This document shows positions 51,043-61,124 of a stretch of 64,000 nucleotides of DNA, piece after piece. The stretch comes from Paenibacillus sp. GTDB lineage: Bacteria; Bacillota; Bacilli; Paenibacillales; YIM-B00363. A program made the translations under genes and the position numbers. Numbering within the stretch: the first letter of the stretch is position 1; each line of letters begins with the position of its first letter. The stretch covers positions 310,001-374,000 of the forward strand of contig NZ_JAPSKE010000001.1 in assembly GCF_031177825.1 (NCBI RefSeq). Reading direction: 5' to 3'. Under the pieces are notes generated by a model, which did not search any database, was not told where the DNA came from, and saw nothing but the letters and a program-made list of their open reading frames with translations.

Positions 51043-51792
51043 CTACCGCGCGGGGAGCGGTTCCCCGCGGATCCACGCCTCGAGAAGCCGGTTGAACGAT
51101 TCCGGCTTCGCCAAGGGAGCTCCGTGACCTACATCCGGAATAACGATGCCGACGCTATTCGGATGGCTCGCGACTAACTCGTCCATCGACCGCTTCATGA
51201 CGCCCTTCTCTCGGGCGCCGACGGTGACGAGGACGTTCGTCTCCGTTTTCGAATAGCCGTCCGGAATCGTGAACGACATGTTTTCCGTCATGACCTCGGC
51301 GAACGTCTTCCAGCTCATCTGAACGGTGTCTCGATAGTACCGCTCGAAATCGTCGTCCCCGATGTACATCGATTTCGCTTGAATTTTAGCGAACCATCTC
51401 CGCTTGACCAGCGGCATGGCGAGCTTCATCGACCGGATCGTCGCGCCGGCGTGCGGAATCCCTCCGACCAAGGCGCTGTTGATCATGGCGTCGTGAATGC
51501 GCTGCGAGCCCGTCTGCGAGCTAAGCATCGCCACGAGCACCTGCGCCCCGAGCGAGAAGCCTGCAACGATCACACGTCTCCCTTGCGCCTGCGCCTCGAT
51601 GAACCGCAGCCACTTCTTCGCGCACGAATCGATAGAGAATCTCTCGTCCCCCGTTACGAGCTCCGGCACGACGCAATCATAATCGCCGAAATATCGAACC
51701 TGCCGATCCCACATCCACCCGCCTACGCCGCCTCCGTGCAAGAATAGCAGTAGCGGTCCGTTCGGATTGCCGTACCTGTTGTAGGAAACCAT
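51043..51792 (-). CDS. Alpha/beta hydrolase
   Basis: 249 residues. The oxyanion strand LLLFLHGGGVGGWMWD is near residue 14-28, the nucleophile S80 is in GFSLG, and the catalytic His is in the DVGHGAP segment near the C-terminus, with an acidic partner in GAREKG...D. This is the canonical alpha/beta hydrolase order. Members act as esterases, lipases, C-C hydrolases or dehalogenases; nothing here discriminates. It is 48 bp downstream of the HD-domain gene. Confidence 0.88.
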   Translation of the reverse strand: MVSYNRYGNPNGPLLLFLHGGGVGGWMWDRQVRYFGDYDCVVPELVTGDERFSIDSCAKKWLRFIEAQAQGRRVIVAGFSLGAQVLVAMLSSQTGSQRIHDAMINSALVGGIPHAGATIRSMKLAMPLVKRRWFAKIQAKSMYIGDDDFERYYRDTVQMSWKTFAEVMTENMSFTIPDGYSKTETNVLVTVGAREKGVMKRSMDELVASHPNSVGIVIPDVGHGAPLAKPESFNRLLEAWIRGEPLPAR

Positions 51793-51840
51793 CTGCCTCG
51801 CCCCTATTAACCGTAAAAGGATAATAACCTCGTCGGCGAA

Positions 51841-52422
51841 CTATGCGCCCGATTCCACTCGCACGCGGTCCCAACCGAATGCGGCGGCGAACGACAGCTT
51901 CTTGCCGATCCGATCCCGATGCAAGGCGAGATCGAATCCTGCCGTACGCACGATCCACCCGCGCCCGTCTTCCCCCATCTCGACGGAGACGATGCTCGCC
52001 TCTTGCCGATGCTCGTAGTCGAGCGCATCGGCGAGCCGCAGCACGATCGCAAGCCTGCCCATCAGCCTTCGTTCCTTCCCCGGATACCGATCCGGCTCCA
52101 GCAGCTTCCGCTTGCGATGATTGAGCGCCAGCCACGCCGCCGCGTCGCGTTCGCGCTCCGGCAGCTCCCGCATGCATGCGTCGCGTCGGATCAAATACGC
52201 GCTATGCAGATGATGGGTCCGCTCGTCGATATAATGGCCGATGTCATGCGTTAAGGCGGCGAAGCGCAGCAACCCGAGATGCTCTGTCGCGAACCCGGCG
52301 GTGCCGCGCACCCCCTCGAACAACCGCGCCGATAATCGCTCCACATGAAGCGCATGCTCCCGCTCGAGACCGTACTTATCCAGCAGCCGTTGTCCGAGCT
52401 CGCTTGCCGTCGCCAAGTCCAT
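51841..52422 (-). CDS. HD-domain phosphohydrolase-like protein
   Basis: 193 residues. H59-D60 in THDIGHYID, with an upstream His in HALHVERLSARL and a downstream Asp in LRLADALDYEHR, gives the HD metal set. The C-terminal half is a beta-rich region (IVSVEMGEDGRGWIVRTAGFDLAL) similar to the C-terminal part of Ppx/GppA-type phosphatases, suggesting a polyphosphate or nucleotide phosphohydrolase. It is soluble. Convergent and divergent neighbours show no linkage beyond the alpha/beta hydrolase. Confidence 0.82.
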   Translation of the reverse strand: MDLATASELGQRLLDKYGLEREHALHVERLSARLFEGVRGTAGFATEHLGLLRFAALTHDIGHYIDERTHHLHSAYLIRRDACMRELPERERDAAAWLALNHRKRKLLEPDRYPGKERRLMGRLAIVLRLADALDYEHRQEASIVSVEMGEDGRGWIVRTAGFDLALHRDRIGKKLSFAAAFGWDRVRVESGA

Positions 52423-52496
52423 AGTTCCTTCCCGCCTCGCGTTTTGGTATAGTTACCCTATCGTTCCAACTCTATTGAACCAAAGGAGACTAGCCG

Positions 52497-53027
52497 ATGT
52501 CCAATTCCAACGAACCGACATCCGTCGAGCAGCATCGAAGCGAGGCCCCCTCCAGCGTGAGGTGCATGGTGGTCACCGTATCCGATACGCGGACGCCGGA
52601 GACCGACAAGAGCGGAGCACTGATGAAGGAGCTGTTGCTGGAGGCCGGTTACGAGGTCGTCCGGTACGAGATCGTCAAGGACGAATACGATCAGATCCGG
52701 AGCATGATCGAAGCCGCATCCGCCGACGATGCGGTCGAAGCGGTATTGTTCAACGGGGGGACCGGCATCGCGCCGCGGGATACGACGTACGAAGCCGTGA
52801 GGGACGCTTTGGACAAGGAGATGCCCGGATTCGGCGAAATCTTCCGGTATCTCAGCTTCGCGGAGGATATCGGGGCCGCGGCGATTCTAAGCCGGGCCGT
52901 CGCCGGCGTCGTCGGACGGACGGCCGTCTTCTCCACGCCGGGGTCTAGCGGCGCGGTGAAGCTGGCAATGACGCGCATCATCGTGCCCGAGCTTCGCCAT
53001 GTGATGCGGGAAATTTACAAAAAATAA
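52497..53027 (+). CDS. moaB: Molybdenum cofactor biosynthesis protein MoaB
   Basis: 176 residues starting MSNSNEPTSVEQHRSEAP, with AAAGGAGACTAGCCG upstream. The MoCF-binding fold is marked by VVTVSDTRTPETDKSGALM, LFNGGTGIAPRDTTYEAV and VFSTPGSSGAVKLAM. The family adenylates or inserts metal-pterin (MogA) or takes part at an uncertain step (MoaB). The first 20 residues are extra and hydrophilic. No other molybdopterin gene is nearby. It converges with the UPF0316 gene with only three bases between stops. Confidence 0.9.
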   Translation: MSNSNEPTSVEQHRSEAPSSVRCMVVTVSDTRTPETDKSGALMKELLLEAGYEVVRYEIVKDEYDQIRSMIEAASADDAVEAVLFNGGTGIAPRDTTYEAVRDALDKEMPGFGEIFRYLSFAEDIGAAAILSRAVAGVVGRTAVFSTPGSSGAVKLAMTRIIVPELRHVMREIYKK

Positions 53028-53030
53028 GAG

Positions 53031-53555
53031 CTACTTCTGAATGCGCCGCACCCAGAAGCCGCCCTTGAAAAACTTCGGTTCGTACGAGACGATGAACGCC
53101 TTCGGAGACAGTTCGTTCAGCTGCTCCAGCAACCGCTTCTCGTTGCTCCGCTTGACCAACACCTGCATCATGAGGCGCTTCCCGTCTTTCCCGTCGGCGA
53201 CCCAAGACGTAACGCCGTATCCGAGCGATCGCAGCATCGGCGGCAGCTCGGCTTCGAGCGAATCGACGATGACTTGCACCTGCGAATATCCGAGCGCGAG
53301 GCGCTCTTCGATGCGGCCGCCCAAATATACCCCTACTCCGTAGCCGAGGCAATACGCCGCGACGTTCCACGGATTGTCGAGACGGTCCAAGACGAGCGTC
53401 AACCCCATTAAGTATATGAACACTTCCATGACCGAAAGGACAGAGGCCAAGGCCTTCTGTCCTTTGATCGTTAGTATCATGCGAAGCGTGAAGAGCGATA
53501 CGTACACGACGTTGATCCCGATAATGATGAGCGCGAACGAGAGCGCTTGCCACAT
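53031..53555 (-). CDS. UPF0316 membrane protein (DUF5698/DUF2179)
   Basis: 174 residues. Three membrane segments fill the first 90 residues (LSFALIIIGINVVYVSLFTL, VLSVMEVFIYLMGLTLVLD, VAAYCLGYGVGVYLGG), followed by a cytoplasmic DUF2179-type domain (YSQVQVIVDSLEAELPPMLRSLGYGV...FIVSYEPKFFKGGFWVRR). This is the standard UPF0316 layout (YebE in Bacillus), with no known function. It starts 9 bp after ectD and may be the last gene of the ectoine transcript. Confidence 0.85.
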   Translation of the reverse strand: MWQALSFALIIIGINVVYVSLFTLRMILTIKGQKALASVLSVMEVFIYLMGLTLVLDRLDNPWNVAAYCLGYGVGVYLGGRIEERLALGYSQVQVIVDSLEAELPPMLRSLGYGVTSWVADGKDGKRLMMQVLVKRSNEKRLLEQLNELSPKAFIVSYEPKFFKGGFWVRRIQK

Positions 53556-53564
53556 GATGTCGAA

Positions 53565-54446
53565 TCAGTCCCTTGTCGCGATATAGTCCGGCCGCGGCCG
53601 CTGCGAAGCGAACGGCGCCACGAGTTTATTTTCGACGCTGTTGTATACGAAGAACGCGTTGCTCCGCGGATACGGCGTGATGTTGCTGTTCGAACCGTGC
53701 ATGATGTTGCAATCGAAGAAGACGATCGAGCCCGCGCGTCCGGCCGGCTGCTCGATGCGGCTGCGCTCGACGAGCCGGGTCAGGCTCTCCTCGTCCGGCA
53801 CGCCGAACACTTGTCGGCGCAGCGAGCTTTCGTAGTTGTTCTCCGGCGTCTCCCCCACGCATGCGACGAAATGTCGATGCGACCCCGGGATCACCATCAA
53901 CGGTCCGTTGAACGGATAATTGTCGCTGAGCGCGATCGAACACGAGAGCGCCCGCATCCGCGGCATGCCGTCCTCCGTATGCCACGTCTCGAAATCCGAA
54001 TGCCACTGGAATTCCTTCCCCTTGAACCCCGGCTTGAAATTAATGCGCGATTGGTGGATGTATACGTCGCTGCCTAAGATTTGTCGCACGGCGTTCACCA
54101 GCTTAGGGTGCTCCGATAACGCCCGAAATACTACATTGTCGCGATGCACGGCGAAGATCGACCGCACCTCGTCGCCGTCCGGCTCCAAGATGATTTCCGG
54201 CTTCCGAACGCCTCGGCTTTCCGCCAGCAGACGCCGAAGCTCGTTCTGCAGCGCCGCCGTCTCCTCTTCGCTGAAGAAAGCTTCCGCGAACAAATAGCCG
54301 TCCGCCTCGTACGCGGTCAAATCATCCTTCGTCAGCGGACCTTCGAAGTCGTTCGGGTACACGACGGGGTCCTTCCGCTCCAAGATGCGCGGCTGCGCCT
54401 CGACCCGCGACGGATACAAGTCGATTACGGTGTCTTTCGTCGTCAT
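53565..54446 (-). CDS. ectD: Ectoine 5-hydroxylase
   Basis: 293 residues counted from the ATG at 54446 (MTTKDTVIDLYPSR); an ATG three codons upstream sits too close to the AAGGAGAGG site. Iron ligands are H149 and D151 in QWHSDFETWH and H250 in NIMHGSN, matching the ligands known from EctD of Virgibacillus almost to the residue. The 2-oxoglutarate-binding Arg is in GSNSNITPYPRSNAF. Using O2 and 2-oxoglutarate it converts ectoine to 5-hydroxyectoine, a compatible solute effective against heat and desiccation. It follows ectC in the operon. Confidence 0.95.
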   Translation of the reverse strand: MTTKDTVIDLYPSRVEAQPRILERKDPVVYPNDFEGPLTKDDLTAYEADGYLFAEAFFSEEETAALQNELRRLLAESRGVRKPEIILEPDGDEVRSIFAVHRDNVVFRALSEHPKLVNAVRQILGSDVYIHQSRINFKPGFKGKEFQWHSDFETWHTEDGMPRMRALSCSIALSDNYPFNGPLMVIPGSHRHFVACVGETPENNYESSLRRQVFGVPDEESLTRLVERSRIEQPAGRAGSIVFFDCNIMHGSNSNITPYPRSNAFFVYNSVENKLVAPFASQRPRPDYIATRD

Positions 54447-54487
54447 TTTTCCCATCCTCTCCTTTTCGGAAAATGGTTCGCACTCGC

Positions 54488-54871
54488 CTATGTAAGCAGC
54501 GGATAAGCCCCTTCCTCGTCATGCGTCTCTCGCCCGGTGCACGGGGGATTGAAGACGCAGACGACGCGCATATCCTTCTTCACTTCGATCCGGTGCTTAT
54601 CGTGCGCGTTCAACAAGTACATCGTGCCGGGAACGATCTCGTGCGTCTCGCCGGTTTCTCGATCCAGCAGCGTCGCTTCGCCTTCGATGCAATACACCGC
54701 TTCGATATGGTTTTTGTACCACATGTCGGTAACCGTTCCGGCGTACATCACCGTGTCGTGCAAGGAAAATCCGACGCCGTCGTCCTTCAGGACGAGCCTC
54801 CGGCTCTCCCACGTCTCCGCCTTCACGTCCCGCTCCGTGCCTTGAATCGTCTTCAGGTTTCTTACGATCAT
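54488..54871 (-). CDS. ectC: L-ectoine synthase
   Basis: 127 residues from the ATG at 54871, which overlaps the ectB stop (ATGA). The cupin fold is clear: [61 protein letters not shown] and [10 protein letters not shown], with the iron ligands expected in the E-Y-H set. It cyclises N-gamma-acetyl-diaminobutyrate to ectoine. Length matches the family. Confidence 0.95.
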   Translation of the reverse strand: MIVRNLKTIQGTERDVKAETWESRRLVLKDDGVGFSLHDTVMYAGTVTDMWYKNHIEAVYCIEGEATLLDRETGETHEIVPGTMYLLNAHDKHRIEVKKDMRVVCVFNPPCTGRETHDEEGAYPLLT

Positions 54872-56178
54872 TCGCGTTCGATCCCCTTTCGCTTGGCGAC
54901 GGCCGCGGCGATCGACGCCTCGATGCGCGCGAATCCGTCGTTCAGTCCTTCGTCGTCGATAATGAGCGGCGGCAGCAGCTTGAACACTTCGTCGTTCGGA
55001 CCGGACGTCTCCATGATGACGCCTCGGGCGAACGCCTCCTTGCATACGTCCCCCGCCAGCTCGGCGGCGCCGCAGGCAATGCCCTGAATGAAGCCGCGTC
55101 CCCGGTGCGCGCCTTGCAGCGCGGGGTACTTCTCGATCATATCCGTCAGGAACTTCCGAATTCGCTCGCTCTTGCGGATCGTCTCGGCCTCCAGCGCGCC
55201 GTCCGCCCAGTATTCCCGGAGCGCCGCCTCCGCCGTCACGAACGCCAGATTGTTGCCGCGGAACGTGCCGTTATGCTCGCCCGGCGACCATACGTCGAGC
55301 TCCGGCTTCAGCAGCGTCAGCGCCAGCGGCAGACCGTATCCGCCGATCGACTTCGACAGCGTCACGATGTCCGGCTCGATCCCTGCCGGTTCGAAGCTGA
55401 AGAACGTACCGGTCCGGCCGCAGCCGACTTGGATGTCGTCGACGATGAGGAGCATGTCGAACTTTCGGCAGATCGCCTCGATCCGCTTCAGCCATCCGAA
55501 CGACGCCGCGTTCAGCCCGCCTTCGCCCTGCACCGTCTCGACGATGACCGCCGCCGGGATCTCCATGCCGCTGCCGCCGTCCTCGAGGAATCGTTCGATG
55601 TAAGCCGCGGTATCGGCGGCGTCGCCGAAGTAGTCGTCGAACGGCATCGATACGGCGTTCGTCAGCGGCACGCCGGCGCCGCCGCGCTTGAAGCCGTTGC
55701 CCGTCACGGCCAACGAGCCCAGCGTCATGCCGTGAAACCCGTTCGTGAAGCTTAGAATCGTCTGGCGTCCCTTCACCTTGCGGGCCAGCTTCAATGCGGC
55801 TTCGACCGCGTTCGTGCCCGTCGGTCCGGGGAACATAACCTTATAGTCCAGCTTCCGCGGACGAAGCACGAGTTCGTCGAACGTCGCGAGCAACCGACGC
55901 TTCGCCTCGGTCGCCATATCGAGGCTGTGCGTCACGCCGTCGTCCATCACGTACCGGACGAGCCGTTCCTTGAGCGTCGGGTGATTATGCCCGTAATTCA
56001 ACGCGCCGGCGCCGGCGAAGAAGTCGAGGTACGCCTTCCCTTCCGCGTCCCAAAGCGTGTAGCCGCGCGCCTTCGCGAACAGCGTCGGGAACCCCCGGCA
56101 ATAGCTGCGAACCTCGGATTCCAGCTTCTCGAAGATGTCTAACGACGATTCCGTCTTCGCCAACGTTTGCATACTCAT
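54868..56178 (-). CDS. ectB: Diaminobutyrate--2-oxoglutarate transaminase
   Basis: 436 residues, start [18 protein letters not shown] behind AAGGAGATGAGTTC. A fold-type I aminotransferase of the EctB class: [34 protein letters not shown], the nucleotide-binding [17 protein letters not shown] and the PLP Lys in [12 protein letters not shown]. It makes L-2,4-diaminobutyrate from aspartate semialdehyde and glutamate. It lies 12 bp after ectA. No aspartokinase gene (ask_ect) accompanies the operon. Confidence 0.95.
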   Translation of the reverse strand: MSMQTLAKTESSLDIFEKLESEVRSYCRGFPTLFAKARGYTLWDAEGKAYLDFFAGAGALNYGHNHPTLKERLVRYVMDDGVTHSLDMATEAKRRLLATFDELVLRPRKLDYKVMFPGPTGTNAVEAALKLARKVKGRQTILSFTNGFHGMTLGSLAVTGNGFKRGGAGVPLTNAVSMPFDDYFGDAADTAAYIERFLEDGGSGMEIPAAVIVETVQGEGGLNAASFGWLKRIEAICRKFDMLLIVDDIQVGCGRTGTFFSFEPAGIEPDIVTLSKSIGGYGLPLALTLLKPELDVWSPGEHNGTFRGNNLAFVTAEAALREYWADGALEAETIRKSERIRKFLTDMIEKYPALQGAHRGRGFIQGIACGAAELAGDVCKEAFARGVIMETSGPNDEVFKLLPPLIIDDEGLNDGFARIEASIAAAVAKRKGIERE

Positions 56179-56190
56179 GAACTCATCTCC

Positions 56191-56687
56191 TTAAGATTGG
56201 TATGTGAACGGTCCGATCCGATACAACTCCTCTTTCTCGTGCGCCCCGTCCGGGAACAGCTCCGCGGGGAACCCTTCCGAAATATCGCAATCCAGCCCGA
56301 GGCTTCGGGCCAAGCCGAAGAACAAGGAACGCGACGCCGCGTTCGACGGCGACACGGTCGCTTCCAGATAGCGGATGTCCGCATTGTCCGGTCGACCGAG
56401 CACGTGTTCCAGCAGCCGGCGCCCGATTCCCTGCCCGCGCGCCTCGGCATCCACCCCGATTTGCCAGACGAACCAGGTATCCGGCTTCCCCGGCGGGCGA
56501 AACCCGGTCACGAAGCCGACCGTCTTCCCGCCCCGCTTCGCCACGGCGGACGTCCCGCCGAAATGCTTCCCGAGCAACAGATAGCTATAAGGCGCATTCA
56601 CGTCGAGTGTGCCGGCATCCCGCGCGGCGCGCCAGATGTCGCCTCCGTCCCGCTCGGTCGGCGTTCGAATGTCGACCTCTTCCAACG

Positions 56688-56691
<4 letters not shown>
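56191..56691 (-). CDS. ectA: Diaminobutyrate N-gamma-acetyltransferase
   Basis: 166 residues, starting MTLEEVDIRTPTERDGG. A GNAT-type fold: the acetyl-CoA loop is QIGVDAEARGQGIGRRLL (family pattern Q-x-x-G-x-G/A), and the C-terminal FGLARSLGLDCDISEGF matches EctA proteins. It transfers the acetyl group to L-2,4-diaminobutyrate. Its ATG overlaps the ehuA stop as ATGA, so ectoine transport and synthesis genes are translationally coupled. Confidence 0.93.
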
Positions 56692-57503
<812 letters not shown>

Positions 57504-57511
57504 GGTACCTC

Positions 57512-58174
57512 TCACCTCCGATTCAGCCTCGTCTCCAATCGGCGGAACAGATAGGAGGACGGCAGGCTGAGCAATAAGAATATGAGTCCGACCATCGTAT
57601 ACGCCTCGATGTACCGGAAATTCGCCGAGCCGTACAGCTTCGCTTGCAGCAGCATCTCCGGCAACGCGATGACGATCAGGATCGGCGTCTCCTTGAACAT
57701 CATGATGAAATAGTTGCCCATCACCGGCACGATCGGCGGGATCGCCTGCGGCAGCACGATCCGCAGCCACGTCTGCGCCTTGCCGAAATTCAACGCTCGA
57801 GACGCTTCCCACTGCCCCTTCGGCACGTTGTCGATGCCCGCGCGGTACACTTCCGACAAGTATGTCGCGTAGTGAAGCCCGAGCGCCGCGATGCCGGCGG
57901 CGTATTTATCGATGCGCACCTGAATGATTTCCGGCAGCGCGAAGTATAGGAAGAACGCCTGAACGAGCAGCGGCGTGCACCGGATAAAGTCGATGACGAG
58001 CCCGCTCGCCTTCGACACGATCTTCGAGGACGATCTCCGCAGCATCGCGAACAGCAAGCCGAAGATCGCCGCGACGAGAAACCCCGCGATCGTGATGACC
58101 ACGGTCGTCTTCGCGCCTTCGAGCAGCAACGGGAGCAGCTCGGAAACCGCGGTCCAGCTCCATTTTTCCGCCAT
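57512..58174 (-). CDS. ehuD: Ectoine/hydroxyectoine ABC transporter permease EhuD
   Basis: 220 residues with about five membrane helices (TTVVITIAGFLVAAIFGLLFAM, LVQAFFLYFALPEI, HYATYLSEVYRAGI, YFIMMFKETPILIVIAL, YTMVGLIFLLLSLPSSYLF) and the EAA-like loop QWEASRALNFGKAQTWLRIVLPQA. GGGGAGGTCGTAGCGC precedes the ATG. It lies between ehuA (8 bp) and ehuC (3 bp). With EhuC it forms the pore. Confidence 0.87.
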   Translation of the reverse strand: MAEKWSWTAVSELLPLLLEGAKTTVVITIAGFLVAAIFGLLFAMLRRSSSKIVSKASGLVIDFIRCTPLLVQAFFLYFALPEIIQVRIDKYAAGIAALGLHYATYLSEVYRAGIDNVPKGQWEASRALNFGKAQTWLRIVLPQAIPPIVPVMGNYFIMMFKETPILIVIALPEMLLQAKLYGSANFRYIEAYTMVGLIFLLLSLPSSYLFRRLETRLNRR

Positions 58175-58177
58175 GCG

Positions 58178-58831
58178 CTACGACCTCCCCGCCGACGCGT
58201 TCCGTTCGTACCACCGGGTCAGACGCAGCAGCGGATACGCGATGACAAAGTACAAAAGCAGCAAAATCAAGTATATTTCATCCGTTCGGTATAGCGTGTT
58301 ATTGATGACGTTCGCCCGATACGTCATGTCGCCGATCGTGATGAGCGAAGCGAGAGACGTCGCCTTGAGCAGCTCGATGAGCAGATTGCCGAAGGACGGG
58401 AGCATCATCCGGAACGCCTGCGGCAGGATGACGAGCCTCATCCGCTGGAACGCCGTGAAGTTGAGCGCGACCGACGCCTCCGTCTGCCCCGTCGGCACCG
58501 CCTTCACCGCGCTTCGGACGATCTCCGAGCCGTACGCGCCGTAGTTGAGGCCGATCGCGAGCGCCCCGGCGAGGAACGGCGGCATGCTCCGCATCTCGGT
58601 CAAAATCGAGAACGCGTACATGAACCAGAACATCTGCACCAGGAGCGACGAGCCTCGGAACGTCTCCACGTACCCTGCGGTAACCCAGCGCAGAACTCGA
58701 AGCTTCGAGAGTCGGCTCAGCCCGGCGACGAAGGAGACGACGAACGCCAGCGCCGCCGAGGCGGCCGCGAGCTGCAGCGTAACGAGAATGCCCTTCCCGA
58801 ACAAGGGAAGCAGATCGAAGGGCGCCGGCAT
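58178..58831 (-). CDS. ehuC: Ectoine/hydroxyectoine ABC transporter permease EhuC
   Basis: 217 residues, start MPAPFDLLPLFGKGILVT; its ribosome site (GGGGAATAACGG) uses the last bases of ehuB. Five membrane helices and the EAA loop TEASVALNFTAFQRMRLVILPQAFR are typical of polar-amino-acid permeases. The order ehuB-ehuC-ehuD-ehuA is the reverse-complement of the Sinorhizobium arrangement in part, but linkage to ect genes is not. Confidence 0.87.
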   Translation of the reverse strand: MPAPFDLLPLFGKGILVTLQLAAASAALAFVVSFVAGLSRLSKLRVLRWVTAGYVETFRGSSLLVQMFWFMYAFSILTEMRSMPPFLAGALAIGLNYGAYGSEIVRSAVKAVPTGQTEASVALNFTAFQRMRLVILPQAFRMMLPSFGNLLIELLKATSLASLITIGDMTYRANVINNTLYRTDEIYLILLLLYFVIAYPLLRLTRWYERNASAGRS

Positions 58832-58838
58832 CGGTCCG

Positions 58839-59717
58839 TTATTCCCCGCAGAGCAGCGCCGCGGTCATGTCGCCCGGCAGCTCGGCTTCCGTGAATCCGA
58901 ACTCGCCGATAATCTCGAGCAGCCGGCCGCTGTCCTTCAGCTTCTTCAGCTCCGCGTTGAACGCTTCCGCGAACGCCTCGTCCCCGAGACGGAACGCCGT
59001 CGCGCCGTAGCCCCATATTTCCTCGCCGTCCACGACCGGCTGCTTGAAATCGGCCACCCGTTCGAGCTCCGTGGCCTGACCCGAATCGATGAACGCCTGC
59101 AGCGACGGTCCCGTCATCGTGACCGCGTCGATCGTCCCCGCGTTCAAAGCCGCGACGACGGCCGGCTGATCGTTCAGGATCTCAATCTGGTCGTCCGCGA
59201 CGCCGGCGGTCTTCAAGTATTCGATCTCGATCGCGCCGACCATGACGCCGACCTTCACGCCCTTATCGGCGGCGATATCCTCATAGCTATGCAAGTTTTT
59301 GGGATTTCCCGGTTTGACGCCGAGCGCCTCGCCGACGCGGTATTCCGGATCCGCGAACGCCACTTGGGCGCATCGGTCCGGGTTCACGAACATGCCCGCC
59401 GTAATCGCGTCGAATTGCTGCGCTTGCAATCCGGAGATGAGCGAACCGAAGTCGACCAGCTTGCCTTCCACTTCGTCGATCCCGAGCTCCGCGAACACCG
59501 CTTTGGCGACCTCGACCGCTTCGCCCGTTAACGTGCCGTCCGCCGTCTCGTAGGCGTACGGATTTTCGTTCGCGAAGCCGATGACGATTTTCCCCTCCGC
59601 CTTCGCCCGTTCCAGCGTAGACGTCTCGCCGGCGCCGGTCGTCTGGCTGCACGCCGCCGTCACCGTAATCAACGCCGCACACAACGACAACCCGATCCAC
59701 TTTTTCCCTTTTCTCAC
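58839..59717 (-). CDS. ehuB: Ectoine/hydroxyectoine-binding lipoprotein EhuB
   Basis: 292 residues from the GTG at 59717; AGGAGG lies at the right distance, while the GTG at 59723 overlaps it. The signal peptide ends in a VTAAC lipobox (Cys23), so the protein is anchored outside the membrane. The family-3 binding fold is readable: KIVIGFANENPYAYETADG, LQAQQFDAITAGMFVNPDRC, IWGYGATAFR. Aromatic and acidic residues suited to ring-type zwitterions are present. It is the first gene of the ehu-ect run. No ectoine catabolic genes (eutDE) are near, so import here serves osmoprotection rather than growth. Confidence 0.88.
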   Translation of the reverse strand: MRKGKKWIGLSLCAALITVTAACSQTTGAGETSTLERAKAEGKIVIGFANENPYAYETADGTLTGEAVEVAKAVFAELGIDEVEGKLVDFGSLISGLQAQQFDAITAGMFVNPDRCAQVAFADPEYRVGEALGVKPGNPKNLHSYEDIAADKGVKVGVMVGAIEIEYLKTAGVADDQIEILNDQPAVVAALNAGTIDAVTMTGPSLQAFIDSGQATELERVADFKQPVVDGEEIWGYGATAFRLGDEAFAEAFNAELKKLKDSGRLLEIIGEFGFTEAELPGDMTAALLCGE

Positions 59718-59788
59718 AAGCACCCTCCTGAAAAATGAATTTTATAAACCCCACTTATGTATGACTCCCTTGAAAGACAAGCGTAGGA

Positions 59789-59817
59789 TCTATAACTAAT
59801 CCTTATGGACATTCCAA
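59789..59817 (-). promoter_or_regulatory. Likely promoter of the ehu-ect operon
   Basis: In minus sense -35 TTGGAA (59812-59817), 17 bp, -10 TATAGA (59789-59794), 72 bp before the ehuB start. The remaining 59818-60023 is AT-rich spacer with no gene that I can support. Confidence 0.5.
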
Positions 59818-60023
59818 ATGGTAACATACTTCCAGCGGATGCTCACCCTGCGTATCTCTCCGTATATCCGGCTCAAGCCGCTTCATGTCCGCTCACATAA
59901 AATTATGCGATGAATACTCCTTTTTCCTCCCATCTCCTCCACGGTCCTGCCAATGCCTTCCAAGAGCCGCTTTTTATCGCGATCCTCCGCCTGTCGGTAT
60001 TTTTTTCTAGCATGATGTCCGAC

Positions 60024-60056
60024 AAAAATGAAAGAGCCCCCTTCTCAGGAGGCTCT
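60024..60056 (-). terminator. Terminator of the SDR gene
   Basis: In minus sense an AGAGCC...GGCTCT stem (one mismatch) is followed by TTCATTTTTG. Confidence 0.7.
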
Positions 60057-60070
60057 CCATCACGGAAATC

Positions 60071-60970
60071 CTATGACCCGCTCATCATGCCGCCGTTCAC
60101 GTGCAGCGTCTGCCCGGTGACGTAACTCGCGTCGTCGGACGCCAAAAACACATAAGCCGGCGCGAGTTCGTACGGCTGCGCGGCCCGGCGCAACGGTGTT
60201 TCGGTGCCGAATTGCTTCATCGCGTTCGCGGGGAACGTCGCGACGGTGAGCGGCGTCCAGACCGGCCCCGGCGCGACCGCGTTCACGCGGATACCGTACT
60301 CCGCCAGCTGCAGCGCGAGCGAGCGGGTGAACGAGACGTTCGCTCCCTTCGTCGCGGAGTAATCGAGCAGCTCCTTGTTGCCGTTGTATGCGACGACCGA
60401 CGCCGTATTGACGATCGCGCTGCCGCGTTTCATGTACGGGACGACGGCCCGCGCGAAGTAAAAGTAGGCGAACATATTCGTCCGAAACGTCGCCTCCAGC
60501 TGCTCGTCGCTGAGCGTGAGAATCGTCGGTTGATACGGCTGGTACGCGGCGTTATTGATCAAGACGTCGATCGCGCCGAACGTCTGCAGCGTCCGCTGCG
60601 CGACCTCCGCCGCGAACGCGGACCGACGGACGTCGCCGGCGGCCGCGAGACACCCGCCGCCGATCTCGCGTACCCGGCGCGCCGTCTCCTCGGCGTCTTC
60701 GTGCTCGTCGAGGTAGACGATTACGACGTTCGCCCCTTCCTTCGCGAACGCGTACGCGACCGCGCGGCCGATGCCGGAATCTCCCCCCGTAATGATCGCG
60801 GTCTTGCCGCGCAGCTTCCCCGACGGCGTATAATACGGGTTCTCCGCGATCGGACGCGGCGCCATCGCGGCTTCGAAGCCGGGTTGCCGCGGCTGATGCT
60901 GCGGCGGGAACGCGATCGGCGCTTCTTCGCATTTCGTTTCTTTCCCGATGTACGTATATACCGGATACAT
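60071..60970 (-). CDS. Short-chain dehydrogenase/reductase (general-stress type)
   Basis: 299 residues from the ATG at 60970, behind AGGAGGAAGGC. The N-terminal 50 residues form an extension rich in Pro and Gln (FPPQHQPRQPGFEAAMAPRP), as in Bacillus YhdF/YhxD-type SDRs. The Rossmann motif is TGGDSGIGRA (61-70), the middle NNAAYQPYQP, and the catalytic YSATKG is intact, so NAD(P)-dependent activity is likely on an unknown alcohol or ketone. This subgroup is often induced by general stress in Bacillus. It has its own terminator. Confidence 0.87.
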   Translation of the reverse strand: MYPVYTYIGKETKCEEAPIAFPPQHQPRQPGFEAAMAPRPIAENPYYTPSGKLRGKTAIITGGDSGIGRAVAYAFAKEGANVVIVYLDEHEDAEETARRVREIGGGCLAAAGDVRRSAFAAEVAQRTLQTFGAIDVLINNAAYQPYQPTILTLSDEQLEATFRTNMFAYFYFARAVVPYMKRGSAIVNTASVVAYNGNKELLDYSATKGANVSFTRSLALQLAEYGIRVNAVAPGPVWTPLTVATFPANAMKQFGTETPLRRAAQPYELAPAYVFLASDDASYVTGQTLHVNGGMMSGS

Positions 60971-61124
60971 GCCTTCCTCCTGAACGGCGCCTCCCGTCAA
61001 CATAGGCGTTTACCCCACTATATTCGCAACGGACCGGAACGGTTCTCGGGAAGCGGCGTGCATAACGACGGAGAGAAAAGGCAATACAGCATAGTAAGTC
61101 AACTTCCGACTGGGGGGTATTCCA

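Noticed and set aside
50890..51090. A GC-rich hairpin near 51046-51071 as a firm terminator
   Set aside because: The stem is good but there is no T run on either side and it lies in the coding end of the hydrolase gene.
59910..60125. A 71-codon + frame in the gap before the SDR gene
   Set aside because: No ribosome site, includes the SDR terminator and runs antisense into the SDR gene.
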